From Rhodopseudomonas pentothenatexigens (GTDB lineage: Bacteria > Pseudomonadota > Alphaproteobacteria > Rhizobiales > Xanthobacteraceae), in contig NZ_UFQQ01000004.1 in NCBI RefSeq assembly GCF_900218015.1, positions 186,001-250,000 on the forward strand: a DNA stretch of 64,000 bases, read 5' to 3'. Below, piece by piece: positions 27,353 through 36,355 of the stretch (positions are counted from its first letter, which is position 1; the number at the start of each line of letters is the position of its first letter). The notes beneath the pieces are model-generated. The model ran no database searches, was not told the origin of the DNA, and saw only the letters and a list, made by a program, of their open reading frames with translations. A program made the translations under genes and the position numbers.

Positions 27353-29250
27353 TCGCCATCGGGTGCGACGCCTATGACAATCCGCCCCTCCAGCCTCTTG
27401 CGGGCGCGGAAAACGACGCCGCGACAATCTTCGAGCACCTCGTGGCGAAGAACTGGGGTGGGTACGATCAAACGCAGTCGAAGCTGTTGCGTTCGCCGAC
27501 GATGGCGATGTTGCGATCGACCGTCGATGCCGCACTCTTCTCCGGGACGCCCATCGAGGAACTGACGTTCTTCTTTGCCGGACACGGCGGCGTGAAGGAC
27601 AACAGCTACTTTCTATGCCTGAGGGATTCCGACGTCGACCGGATGTCGCTGAACGCCCTGTCGATGACGCAGCTCTTCGGCTGGATAACCGAGGCGAAGA
27701 TCCGTCACACCAACCTGATTGTCGACGCCTGCCACGCAGGCGGCGTCGTCCATGACATCGGTGTCCTCCTCAACCCCAATGTCATTGGAAAGGTCGGATC
27801 ATTGGCCATCTCGATCCTGGCGGCGGCGGGTTCCGACGAATATGCAGGAGAGACGAATGGAGCCGGGCACTGCACGAGCGCGCTTATGTCATGCCTGAAA
27901 GGAGAAACATCCGTTCAGACAACCCGACCGTCGCTTGATCTAGTTGAGGTCGGACAAGTTGTGTCAAGGGTGATGCAGGGCACAGGCCAGTCCCCGGTCT
28001 GCTGGGGCATCAATCTCTTTGGCATTTCTCAACTTGCGAAAAATCCGCGCTTCTCAGGAGGTGGTGGACACATCAGCGAGACGTTCCCGGGTCTGGCACC
28101 GGACGGCGTAGGCAACGAGCATATCCGCGCGGCTTCGGATGCAATCTGGGAGCAGTATCTCTCGCTCACCAGAGAGTTTGACGCCGAGCGGTTTCTGGAC
28201 GTCATCCAGCCAGTCTGCGCAAACCTGGAGGGAGAGCCAGCGGTCGCTGCCGCCTTCATAAAGGGGCTGGCCGCGACCTTTGGCCCCCGCATTGCCGCAA
28301 CGGGCGATTATTTCAACGTTGCTAGACTCCAGTCTGCATGCGCGGTCGCGCTTCTGCCAATGGCGGCATCCAGCACGCACTGCGCCGATGCCATCATGCA
28401 ATTATCGAAAGAGGGTGTCGCGTGGATCGACGAGGGGACCGATCAGCTTTTGGCTGACTTTACCGAAGACACCTATGCGTTGCTCTCGAAGGACGGCGGC
28501 ATCGCCGACTTCTATTTCCTCCCGCTGCGGCTGATGAGCATCCTGGGTTGGCTCGGTGCTGCGGTCCACATCCAGACCATCTCCGGCGAAAGCACAGCGA
28601 TGATCGCTCCCAAGGCGGCCGACCTCGTGCGCCTGATAATGGCGCATTACAGCAATTCGGTCGTGCCGGTGTCTGACGAGATGACCCCGTTCTACGTGTC
28701 ATTCGCGGCTGCCGCCAATGTCCTGGGCTGCGAGGAGGAGCTAGAGTCGATTTCTGGCCTACTGCTCAGGATTCTTCATCAACAGGGTGGGTGGATCGCC
28801 GAGCCGGGGCTGAGTGGTGAGGACGCGCTACGGTTTTTGACTGCCGTGACCGAGGGACGTTGTGATGACTTCCGGAACATTCTGGCCAATCCGACGAGCC
28901 TCTTGCCAGCAGTGCTTTTGGTCATGGACCGAAGCGGACTCGCTGATATCGCCGACGGTGCGATGAAGGGCTTCGACCACACGAACATCAATATCTTCGT
29001 CCCCAACGACTTCAGCACATTCGGAGCAAGCCTTATCGAGGAGGGGACGAACTTCTCGCTAAACATAGGCCACACCGTGTTCAGCGTCAGTGATCTCGTG
29101 GCCGAATGGTCGAAAATCGAAGAGCATCTGAGCGCCGACGCGATACTGGCATCTCCCGCGGTCCGGATTTCCAGTGTGCTCGCTTCCCTGCTTCGTCCGG
29201 ATCGCGTCGCATGGTTTCTCGTCGCCGGACAATCCGCCAAGACGTCCTGA
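27340..29250 (+). CDS. Caspase-like (peptidase C14) protease with unknown C-terminal domain
   Basis: This is a 636-residue protein. The N-terminal ~240 residues form a caspase/metacaspase p20-like domain. The first strand is MRVLIAIGCDAY, catalytic His82 is in FFFAGHGG and catalytic Cys131 is in VDACHAGG, so the dyad is intact. The remaining ~390 residues are helical and unlike any domain I recognise. No signal peptide is visible, so it probably acts in the cytoplasm. The TTG start at 27340 has a GGGAGGGAG site 8 nt upstream. A GTG at 27346 is the alternative. It overlaps the upstream gene by 13 bp. The island location beside a tRNA and atypical composition suggest horizontal acquisition, and a defence or programmed-death role is inference. 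Confidence 0.85.
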   Translation: MRVLIAIGCDAYDNPPLQPLAGAENDAATIFEHLVAKNWGGYDQTQSKLLRSPTMAMLRSTVDAALFSGTPIEELTFFFAGHGGVKDNSYFLCLRDSDVDRMSLNALSMTQLFGWITEAKIRHTNLIVDACHAGGVVHDIGVLLNPNVIGKVGSLAISILAAAGSDEYAGETNGAGHCTSALMSCLKGETSVQTTRPSLDLVEVGQVVSRVMQGTGQSPVCWGINLFGISQLAKNPRFSGGGGHISETFPGLAPDGVGNEHIRAASDAIWEQYLSLTREFDAERFLDVIQPVCANLEGEPAVAAAFIKGLAATFGPRIAATGDYFNVARLQSACAVALLPMAASSTHCADAIMQLSKEGVAWIDEGTDQLLADFTEDTYALLSKDGGIADFYFLPLRLMSILGWLGAAVHIQTISGESTAMIAPKAADLVRLIMAHYSNSVVPVSDEMTPFYVSFAAAANVLGCEEELESISGLLLRILHQQGGWIAEPGLSGEDALRFLTAVTEGRCDDFRNILANPTSLLPAVLLVMDRSGLADIADGAMKGFDHTNINIFVPNDFSTFGASLIEEGTNFSLNIGHTVFSVSDLVAEWSKIEEHLSADAILASPAVRISSVLASLLRPDRVAWFLVAGQSAKTS

Positions 29251-29356
29251 TCGGTCACGGTCATTCTATCGCGGGAAACTGCAAGACCCGGGCTCCCAGG
29301 TCCACCTGAGCGCGCCCACTAATTCGCCTAGCGCACCGTTTGATTTATGAGCTCTT

Positions 29357-29433
29357 TGGCGCACCCGACACGATTCGAACGTGTGACCTTTGCCTTCGGA
29401 GGGCAACGCTCTATCCAGCTGAGCTACGGGTGC
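29357..29433 (-). tRNA. tRNA-Arg (anticodon CCG)
   Basis: The reverse complement folds into a complete cloverleaf of 77 nt, with acceptor stem GCACCCG/CGGGTGC, D-arm GCTC..GAGC, anticodon stem TTGCC/GGCAA with loop CTCCGAA (anticodon CCG, reading CGG), T-arm ACACG/CGTGT with TTCGAAT, discriminator G and an encoded CCA. Its 3' end faces the caspase island, the usual side for elements that integrate into tRNA genes. Confidence 0.97.
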
Positions 29434-29613
29434 GTGCCCCGTTCCTGTAGCCGATCGCAGTCGGATCGGCAACGGGGGAGAAAAGCGAAATTCTCTCAAA
29501 GGGGTAAGCCTGACGTCGCGGCGTCAGGCATCGAATCGTGTGGCGGAGGCGGGCGCGGGGAGAGGTCGAGGCGGTGGCGGTGTGCCACGGGTGTGACGGC
29601 GGCGACGCCCGCG

Positions 29614-30039
29614 TCACCTTCTGTGGCCGAGGTCGTCGATCGGAACGATGACCTTGCCGATCGGCCACAGCGCGATGCCGGCCAGCTTCAGGTGAGCCCA
29701 GGCGAACGGAATGCCGATGATCGTCACCGCGAGCAGCACGGCGGTGACGACGTGCCCGATCGCGAGCCACCAGCCGGCGAACACCAGCCAGATCACGTTG
29801 CCGATCACACCGAGCGGCCCGGTGCCGATGTCTTCGCGCCCGGTGACGGCTTCCCGGGGCACCGCGGTCTGGCCGAACGGAAACAGCGTGTAGACGCCGA
29901 TGCTGAAGGCCGCGCGCGCCCACGGCAATCCGATGATGGTGATCGCCATGATCACCGCGGCGACCGCCCAGCCGACCGCCATCCAGAAGCCGCCGAGTGC
30001 GATCCAGAGGATATTGAGCAGGAGCGAGACGGGAGACAT
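29614..30039 (-). CDS. YccF domain inner-membrane protein
   Basis: This 141-residue protein has two tandem YccF-type repeats, each a hydrophobic hairpin with the motif ITIIGLPWA / VTIIGIPFA. Four membrane segments are predicted. The YccF family has no established function. It stands alone, between the tRNA and a small hypothetical gene. Confidence 0.9.
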   Translation of the reverse strand: MSPVSLLLNILWIALGGFWMAVGWAVAAVIMAITIIGLPWARAAFSIGVYTLFPFGQTAVPREAVTGREDIGTGPLGVIGNVIWLVFAGWWLAIGHVVTAVLLAVTIIGIPFAWAHLKLAGIALWPIGKVIVPIDDLGHRR

Positions 30040-30328
30040 TGTGAACTCCTTGGACTTCAGGATGCGTACTCGGAAATCGTCGCTTCAGCCGCTCGAAGTC
30101 AGGGGCGAATTTAGAGGGGGGCGGCGCTGGAGAAAAGCCGCATCGGACCTCTGCGTCGTTCGACTGAAAGATGCGCGCCGGCCGATCGTGCATCGCGACG
30201 ACGATCGTTCGCGTCGAACGGGAGAGATGTCCACATCCGGTTCCCGCAGCCCGAAATCGCCATCTTGGCGGCGAATTGCGGTCAAAGCGGCGGGCTATCG
30301 GCAGTCCTCGTTCACGAGGAATCGACGC

Positions 30329-30649
30329 TTGCCCTACACCATCACCGCCGTTCGACGAGACGAGAAGATGCGCTGCCAGCGCGACAGCGCGCTGATCGCG
30401 CTGGCCAAGGCGCGGATCTGGGAGAGCGAAGGCTGGGAGGTGGTGGTCGCCGACGACGGCGGCCGCAGCCTCGGTCCGGCGCAGCTCGATGCCCATGTGG
30501 CGGCGTATCGCGCGCTGGATGCGGCAGAGGCCGCCCTCGACGACGATCTGATCGGACCCAGGCTGATGCCCGGGGCGGCACTGAAATTCGGCGATCGGGC
30601 CGCGCCGTCCTCGCGCGGCCGGTCGGCCCGGGAGGCGGCGCCGGCCTGA
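30329..30649 (+). CDS. Small hypothetical protein
   Basis: This is a 106-residue protein if the TTG at 30329 is used. That start has a GAGGA site ten nucleotides upstream and gives MPYTITAVRRDEK. The central part (IALAKARIWESEGWEVVVADDGGR) has convincing helix-strand character, while the last 20 residues are low-complexity Arg/Ala. I do not recognise the family. The frame is convergent with the gamma-glutamyltranspeptidase gene. Confidence 0.55.
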   Translation: MPYTITAVRRDEKMRCQRDSALIALAKARIWESEGWEVVVADDGGRSLGPAQLDAHVAAYRALDAAEAALDDDLIGPRLMPGAALKFGDRAAPSSRGRSAREAAPA

Positions 30650-30683
30650 GCCGGCCGCCGGCGAAGCTGCCCCGCAGCGCGCC

Positions 30684-32276
30684 TCAGCTTTCCGCCACTG
30701 CATCGCCCCACGGCTGGGCGATTTCGGTCGCGCCGCTGTTGACGGTGCCGTGCCGCAGCACCACGCTCGGGCAGGCGAATTTCATCGGGAAGGTCTGCAC
30801 CCGAGCTTCTTCGTAATCGAATTGATTGCGGAGCGCGTCGCGCGTCGCGGCGGGCAGCCGCACGTCGCCGATCACCACCTCGCCTTCGCTGGCGTCGATC
30901 CGCGGCTGGTGGATCGCGGCGTCGAGGTCCATGCCGTAGTCGATCACGAACGACAGGATCTGCGCCACCGCCGGCAGGATGCGGCGGCCGCCGGAGGCGC
31001 CGAGCGCCAGCCTGCGGCCGTCGGGCGCCTGCGCCAGCACCGGCGTGTAGTTGGTCAGGCAGCGCTTGCCCGGCGCCAGCGAGTTCGGCCGATCCGGCTC
31101 CGGATCGAACCACATGATGCCGTTGTTCATCATGATGCCGGTGTGCGGCGTTTCGAATTTCGAGCCGAAGGTCGACAGCAGCGTCTGCGTCACCGCCGCC
31201 ATGTTGCCGTCGCGGTCGACCACCGAGAAGTGCGTGGTGCAGGCCGGCGCCAGATGCTCGGCGCCGAGGGCGCGGCGGCCGTCGGAATCGCCCATGTCGC
31301 GCAGCCGCTCCGCATAGGCCGATTGCAGCGCGCGCGCATAGGCAGCGTAGGCATCGGGGCTCGGTTCGTTGCTGCTCGGATTCAGGCTGTCGCCGAGCAC
31401 CCGCAAGGTGTGCGCCAGCGTCGGCCCGGCGGTCAGCTCCGGCGTCGCGAAGACGCTTCCGCCGCGATACGGGATCGTCAGCGGCTGCCGCAGATGCGCC
31501 CGGAAGCCGGCCAGATCCTCGGCCGACAGCGTGCCGCCGCTGGCCTGGATCTCGGCCGCGAGGCTGCGCGCCAGGTCGCCCTCGTAGAAATCGCGCGGCC
31601 CCTGTTCGGCGAGCTGCGCCAGCGTCGCCTGCAGCCGGTCCTGCGGCAGGACGACGTTCGACTTGATGCCCCACGGCGCGTGCGGCGGCAGCCCGTCGAT
31701 CAGATAAGACGCGGCGCTGGCCTGGTAACGCCGCAGATCCGCCGCGACGCTGCCGATCATCAGCGTGGTCCACCAGTCGATCGCCAGGCCCTCGCCGGCG
31801 AGCGCGACGCTCGGCGCCACCAGATCGCGCCACGGCAGCCTCGCGTAGCGGCGGTGCGCCTCCTCCATGCCGGCGACGACGCCCGGCACCGCGACCGCGG
31901 CCGGGCCGTGAATGTTGCGGTCGTCCTTGACCCGCGGCCACGGAAACAGATCGGAGGCCGCGCCGGCGCCGGTCAGCGGATAGTCCTCGACCCGCAGGCT
32001 CTGCGGCGCCCGCATGCCGTAATCGATCACCTCGGTGCGGTCTTCCTTGGCGCGATACAGCACCATCGCGCCGCCGCCGCCGATGCCGCTCATCCACGGC
32101 TCCAGCACGCCGAGCGCAAAGGTGGTGGCGATCACCGCATCGATGCAGTCGCCGCCTGCCGCCAGCACGTCGGCGCCGATCTCGGCGGCCCGGCGCGACT
32201 GCGCCGCCACGATGCCGCCCGTGGCGGTGATCGCCGGTTTCCGGAATTGCTGCAGATGGCTGAACTGGTCGGTCAT
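30684..32276 (-). CDS. Gamma-glutamyltranspeptidase family protein
   Basis: This 530-residue Ntn hydrolase is predicted to be processed autocatalytically into large and small subunits before the nucleophile Thr347 in the motif TTHFSVVD. Other family marks are the N-terminal GIVAAQS, GGDCIDAVIAT and SGIGGGG, and the C-terminal ASGGRRILPAV. The start MTDQFSHL is preferred to an upstream in-frame ATG at 32339. No signal peptide is seen, unlike periplasmic Ggt of enteric bacteria, so it may be a cytoplasmic GGT-like acylase or oxamate-amidohydrolase-type relative. Confidence 0.9.
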   Translation of the reverse strand: MTDQFSHLQQFRKPAITATGGIVAAQSRRAAEIGADVLAAGGDCIDAVIATTFALGVLEPWMSGIGGGGAMVLYRAKEDRTEVIDYGMRAPQSLRVEDYPLTGAGAASDLFPWPRVKDDRNIHGPAAVAVPGVVAGMEEAHRRYARLPWRDLVAPSVALAGEGLAIDWWTTLMIGSVAADLRRYQASAASYLIDGLPPHAPWGIKSNVVLPQDRLQATLAQLAEQGPRDFYEGDLARSLAAEIQASGGTLSAEDLAGFRAHLRQPLTIPYRGGSVFATPELTAGPTLAHTLRVLGDSLNPSSNEPSPDAYAAYARALQSAYAERLRDMGDSDGRRALGAEHLAPACTTHFSVVDRDGNMAAVTQTLLSTFGSKFETPHTGIMMNNGIMWFDPEPDRPNSLAPGKRCLTNYTPVLAQAPDGRRLALGASGGRRILPAVAQILSFVIDYGMDLDAAIHQPRIDASEGEVVIGDVRLPAATRDALRNQFDYEEARVQTFPMKFACPSVVLRHGTVNSGATEIAQPWGDAVAES

Positions 32277-32391
32277 GCGGGGCTTTCGTTTGCAAGGGGC
32301 AACACGCGGCGGGGCCGGCGGGACGCGCCGGTGCCGCACAGTGTAGGGCGTGCTGCGAGCGGCTGCTACGACGCAGAAGCAGCCATGCTGT

Positions 32392-35106
32392 TCAGGCTGC
32401 GCAGGTGGCGGAATGCGAGGCCAGCAACTTGCGGAAGGCGGCGGCGGGGATCGCCGGGCTGAACAGCCATCCCTGCATCTGGGTGCAGCCGAGCGAGCTC
32501 AGAATCTGGCGCTGCTGGTCGGTCTCGACGCCCTCGGCGGTGGTGGTCATGCGCCGCGCCGCCGCGATGTTGACCACCGCCTGCACGATCGCGCTGGAGC
32601 CTTCCGCGGTGCCGATGTCGCCGACGAAGCTGCGGTCGATCTTGATCTTGTCGAACGGGAAGCGCTGCAGATAGCTCAGCGACGAATAGCCGGTGCCGAA
32701 ATCGTCGAGCGAGATTCGCACCCCGAGCGCGCGAAGCTGCGTGAGAGTCGACAACGCCGCGTCGTCGTCGTGGATCAGCACCGCCTCGGTGATTTCGAGC
32801 TCGAGCCGGTTCGCCGGCAGGCGCGAAGCGCCGAGCACCGAGGCGACCAGCAGCGCCAGCGACGGTTGCCGGAACTGCACCGGCGAGATGTTGACGGCGA
32901 GCGTGATGTCGGCGTCCCAGGTGGCCGCCTCGGAGCAGGCGGTCGCCAGCGTCCAGGCGCCGATCTCGTTGATCAGGCCGGTATCCTCGGCGATCGGAAT
33001 GAACTCGGCCGGCGAGATCATGCCGCGGGTCGGATGCCGCCAGCGAAGCAGCGCTTCGCAGCCGGTGATCGCGCCGCTGCCGAGATCGACCAGCGGCTGG
33101 TAGTGGATCTCGAAGGCGTGGTCGGCGACCGCGCTGCGCAGGTCGAATTCGAGCTGGCGCCGGGCCTTGGCGACGGCATCCATCTCTGGCTCGAAGAACC
33201 GGAAGGTGCGGCGGCCCTCGGCCTTGGCGCTGTACATCGCCAGATCGGCGTTCTTCACCAGTTGATCGAGATCGACGCCGTCGCGCGGCGCGACCGCGAT
33301 CCCGATCGAGGCGTCGGTGGACAAATGATGGCCGAGACATTGATACGGCATGCGGATCGCCTCGTAGATCCGATCGATCAGCGCGGTGACGTCCTCGGCG
33401 CCGCTGGCTGCGATCTGGATGACGGCGAATTCGTCCCCGCCGAGGCGGGCGACGAAATCGGTATCGCGCACGCAGTGGCGCAGCCGCACCGCGACCTGCT
33501 TCAGAAGTTCGTCGCCGACCGGATGGCCGAGGGTGTCGTTGATACTCTTGAACTCGTCGATGTCGATGTACAGCAGGGCGAATGGCAGGCCGCGAAGAGC
33601 GCGCTGCAGTTCGCTCTCCAGCCGCTGCCGGAACATGCTGCGGTTCGGCAGATCGGTGAGGCTGTCGAAATGCGCCAGATAGGAAATCTTCTCGTCGTAG
33701 CGCGTGCGCTCGGTGACGTCCTCGTGGGTGATGACCCAGCCGCCGCCGGGCACCGGCACGCTGGAGAACTCGATCGACCGGTCGTGAATATTGTGGACTT
33801 CGGAGACCCTTTGGCTGGACAGCCTGTCGATCAGGTCGGTGGCGATCTTGTCGACGTTGCCGTGAAGCGAGCCGGTGGCCTTGCGGTGCTCGAGGACGTC
33901 GCGCAGGCAGCAGCCCGGCTTCACGATGGCGGACGACAGTCCATACATGTCGAGATAGCGCTGGTTGCACACTACCAGCCGCGCCTGCGCGTCGAACAGC
34001 AGGAGGCCCTGCGACATGTTGTTGATCGCCGTATCCAGGCGCTGCTTGTCCAGCCGCAGCTTCTGTTGCGTGGTCCGATAGTGCTTGAAGATCTGATGGA
34101 TGATCAGGAGCAGGATCACCGTCACGACCAGCGCCGACACCACCGCCACCGACACCAGCAGCCTGGTCTGACTGTGCCAGCTCGCCAGAGCGTCTTCGGC
34201 CGTCATGGTGGCGACCATCACGATCGGAAGCTCGCTCAGCGCGTGCGAGGCGACCAGGCGTTGCTGGCCGTCCACCGGACTGGTCAGCCGCGCGGTGGTG
34301 TCGCTGTCGAACACCGCCTGCTGCAGCGTCGGCCCGTCGCGGAAATTGCGGCCGATCATGCCCTCGACGTGGGGATGCCGGGTCAGCAGGGTGCCGTCGC
34401 TGTGGTGCACCGCGATCGCGGAATCGCCGATCAACGACACCTGCGACAGGAAGTGCTCGAAATGCGCCGGGGTGATCGCGCGGGTGACGACCCCGAGAAA
34501 TTCACCGCGCGGGTTGCTGAGCCGCTGCGCCAGCACGGTGGTCCAGCCGCCGGCCAGCGTGTTGTGCTCGAGCGCGACGGTGATCCGTGGCGCCGTCCCG
34601 GATTTGTGCTCGGCGAAATACTGCCGGTCGGCGATCGAAATCTCGGGGACCGGCCAGACGTCGGAGGCGTTGATCAGCCGGCCGTCGGCGCCGAAGACCC
34701 GCAGCGCGGTGATTTCGGTGGCGCCCCGGGCACGGGACCGCAGCGTTTCGTGCATCGTCAGCGTCGACATATGGCCGCTGAACGCCTCGGCCGAGGAGTG
34801 CTGCGACTGTCGCACGATGCCGACGACGTCGTTCTGGATCGCCAGGAAATTCTCGATCTCGCGGTCGTAATGCAGCGCCAGCAGCAGCGCGGTGTTGGAC
34901 AGTTCGCGCTCGCCGTTGCGCAGCGCTCGTTCGCGAAAGTTGTTGACCGTCAGCGTCGTGGTGATCGCGATGCCCGCAATCAGGAGCGCGCCGCTCAAGA
35001 TCAGCCAGAGGATCGGCCGATGACGCAGCGCCCCGGCGAGCGATAGCCGCTCGCTGACATCCGATTGGGGGCCGTCGGCCGAGTCTCGGGCGCGAATACT
35101 CTGCAT
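32392..35106 (-). CDS. Membrane sensor GGDEF-EAL protein
   Basis: This protein of about 904 residues has a transmembrane helix near 32-54, a periplasmic double-Cache-like sensor region (~55-285), a second helix near 290-315, a PAS_7-type domain (NNMSQGLLLFDA), then GGDEF (RLGGDEFAVI, preceded by the I-site RDTD) and EAL (GCEALLRWRH). Both catalytic signatures look intact, so it could make or degrade cyclic-di-GMP depending on the signal. The start at 35106 (MQSIRARDS) is the simplest, with another ATG 14 codons upstream. Confidence 0.92.
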   Translation of the reverse strand: MQSIRARDSADGPQSDVSERLSLAGALRHRPILWLILSGALLIAGIAITTTLTVNNFRERALRNGERELSNTALLLALHYDREIENFLAIQNDVVGIVRQSQHSSAEAFSGHMSTLTMHETLRSRARGATEITALRVFGADGRLINASDVWPVPEISIADRQYFAEHKSGTAPRITVALEHNTLAGGWTTVLAQRLSNPRGEFLGVVTRAITPAHFEHFLSQVSLIGDSAIAVHHSDGTLLTRHPHVEGMIGRNFRDGPTLQQAVFDSDTTARLTSPVDGQQRLVASHALSELPIVMVATMTAEDALASWHSQTRLLVSVAVVSALVVTVILLLIIHQIFKHYRTTQQKLRLDKQRLDTAINNMSQGLLLFDAQARLVVCNQRYLDMYGLSSAIVKPGCCLRDVLEHRKATGSLHGNVDKIATDLIDRLSSQRVSEVHNIHDRSIEFSSVPVPGGGWVITHEDVTERTRYDEKISYLAHFDSLTDLPNRSMFRQRLESELQRALRGLPFALLYIDIDEFKSINDTLGHPVGDELLKQVAVRLRHCVRDTDFVARLGGDEFAVIQIAASGAEDVTALIDRIYEAIRMPYQCLGHHLSTDASIGIAVAPRDGVDLDQLVKNADLAMYSAKAEGRRTFRFFEPEMDAVAKARRQLEFDLRSAVADHAFEIHYQPLVDLGSGAITGCEALLRWRHPTRGMISPAEFIPIAEDTGLINEIGAWTLATACSEAATWDADITLAVNISPVQFRQPSLALLVASVLGASRLPANRLELEITEAVLIHDDDAALSTLTQLRALGVRISLDDFGTGYSSLSYLQRFPFDKIKIDRSFVGDIGTAEGSSAIVQAVVNIAAARRMTTTAEGVETDQQRQILSSLGCTQMQGWLFSPAIPAAAFRKLLASHSATCAA

Positions 35107-35255
35107 CCCAGGACGATTACCAGCCACAAATGGAAGGCAGGTTAGCAATCAGGGTAAGCGAAACTTGAATCCTGCGCGGCGGTCGCTGCGGCGGGCGCGT
35201 CTGGGCTGCCGGCGTGTTCGTTTTTGCTCACTGCCGGGCACGACTCCGCATCAGC

Positions 35256-35285
35256 AAAAAGGCCGGCGGATCGCTCCGTCGGCCT
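35256..35285 (-). terminator. Rho-independent terminator for 35326-35745
   Basis: On the minus strand, AGGCCGACGGA-GCGA-TCCGCCGGCCT is followed directly by five T residues, 40 bp downstream of the hypothetical membrane protein stop. Confidence 0.85.
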
Positions 35286-35325
35286 GTGCATCGCGGGTCG
35301 GGCGCTGCGCGCCCATCGCGGACGA

Positions 35326-35745
35326 TCAATTGATCGGAGTTCCGGGCCGCGGCGCCGCCGCGCTGTTGGCGCGGTACACTTCGAAGACGCCCCAGGCCAC
35401 GGCGGCGAGGTACACCAGCGCCACCAGATTGCGGGGCAGGATCATCGCCAGCGCGATCATCGCCACCGCGACGGTGCACGCCTTCACCATCTTGTTTTCG
35501 TCTGCGAAGATCAGCTTGAGGCGATCCCAGTTCTCCATCTTCGGCGGCAGCTCGAGGGTCTGCAGGCCGAACTTCTCCCAGGCGCCCTTGAATCCGAGCT
35601 CGCGTGCCCACAGCAGGAACAGCGCGACCAGAAATGCGGCGATGGTGACGACGGCGGCGAGGGGGCCGCCTGCGTAGCCGATGACGACCACGAGGGCGAC
35701 TGCGAAAGCACCGATCCAGTATTGCATTGATTTACCCATTGTCAC
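35326..35745 (-). CDS. Hypothetical membrane protein
   Basis: This 139-residue protein has two N-terminal hydrophobic segments (about 8-47), a soluble charged stretch (KFGLQTLELPPKMENWDRLK), and two C-terminal hydrophobic segments (about 87-123). An ATG two codons in (MGKSMQYW) is an equally good start. I do not recognise the family. A terminator follows, so it is monocistronic. Confidence 0.7.
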   Translation of the reverse strand: MTMGKSMQYWIGAFAVALVVVIGYAGGPLAAVVTIAAFLVALFLLWARELGFKGAWEKFGLQTLELPPKMENWDRLKLIFADENKMVKACTVAVAMIALAMILPRNLVALVYLAAVAWGVFEVYRANSAAAPRPGTPIN

Positions 35746-36160
35746 CCGGCGGTCGCGGGTGCCCTTTCAGGTTCGTCCACGCCGCGCATCGCCGCGGGTG
35801 GGGTGGAAGGACGGCCAGGCACGCGCACGCTGCTGCGGAGGTCGTCGTCCTCGATTGCATCTACGATCGCCTGCGCGAAACAACCGGCACGCGCCGATTC
35901 CCAGCCTTGTTGAAATAGGACAAACGAGAAACGCCCGCCAGTCAGGCGAATTGCTGACAGCGATCGTTCGATCACGGCTGGCATGGCGTGGCGGACGCTC
36001 GGCCGGTTGCCGCCGCGCGCGCGGCGCGCAGGTATTGCGCTGCGCCCGGTCGCGCGTCTTCGTCTTTGGTCGCAGCCCGGACCGGTATTCTTACCAGCGG
36101 TCGATTTAATCACTGCGTAACGACGTCCGCCGAATAGTCGGACCCGAGGGGAGAATACCC
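35746..36160. other. 415-bp intergenic region without a recognisable gene
   Basis: Divergent spacer between the hypothetical membrane protein and the 64-residue gene. Open frames here are Arg-rich and lack coding character. The only clear signal is the GAGGGGAGA ribosome-binding stretch at 36146-36154, which serves the next gene. Confidence 0.6.
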
Positions 36161-36355
36161 ATGCTGCAGACGCTTGAGACGACGGATTTGAAAGAAGCGC
36201 GAAGATCGCGCATCGCGCAGTTCAGCGGCCGCGCCGCGACCCTCAAGGTCGGCGGTTCCTCGGTGACCGGCATCGTTCGCGCCGTGAAGGAAGACAAGAC
36301 CGGCGAGAAGCCGCGGTGGATCGTCACCGTGCTGGCGCAGCCGGCCCGGCGCTGA
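36161..36355 (+). CDS. Small basic conserved-type hypothetical protein
   Basis: This is a 64-residue protein starting MLQTLETTDL. A helical N-terminal part rich in Arg/Lys is followed by a small beta-like segment (ATLKVGGSSVTGIVRAVKED). A strong GAGGGGAGA ribosome site lies 7 nt upstream of the ATG. The stop codon abuts the convergent acyl-CoA dehydrogenase stop with no spacer. The function is unknown. Confidence 0.7.
   Translation: MLQTLETTDLKEARRSRIAQFSGRAATLKVGGSSVTGIVRAVKEDKTGEKPRWIVTVLAQPARR

Noticed and set aside
26606-27535. 309-residue minus-strand frame opposite the caspase module
   Set aside because: The N-terminal third is low-complexity Arg/Ser. The plus-strand pair has ribosome sites, coupled stop/start and clear caspase motifs.
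26385-29433. Attachment site flanking the tRNA-linked island
   Set aside because: I looked for a copy of the tRNA 3' end (TGGCGCACCCGACACG) near the left boundary and did not find one.
35746-36160. Frames in the intergenic region that could be small genes
   Set aside because: Arg-rich, no ribosome sites, no resemblance to known proteins.
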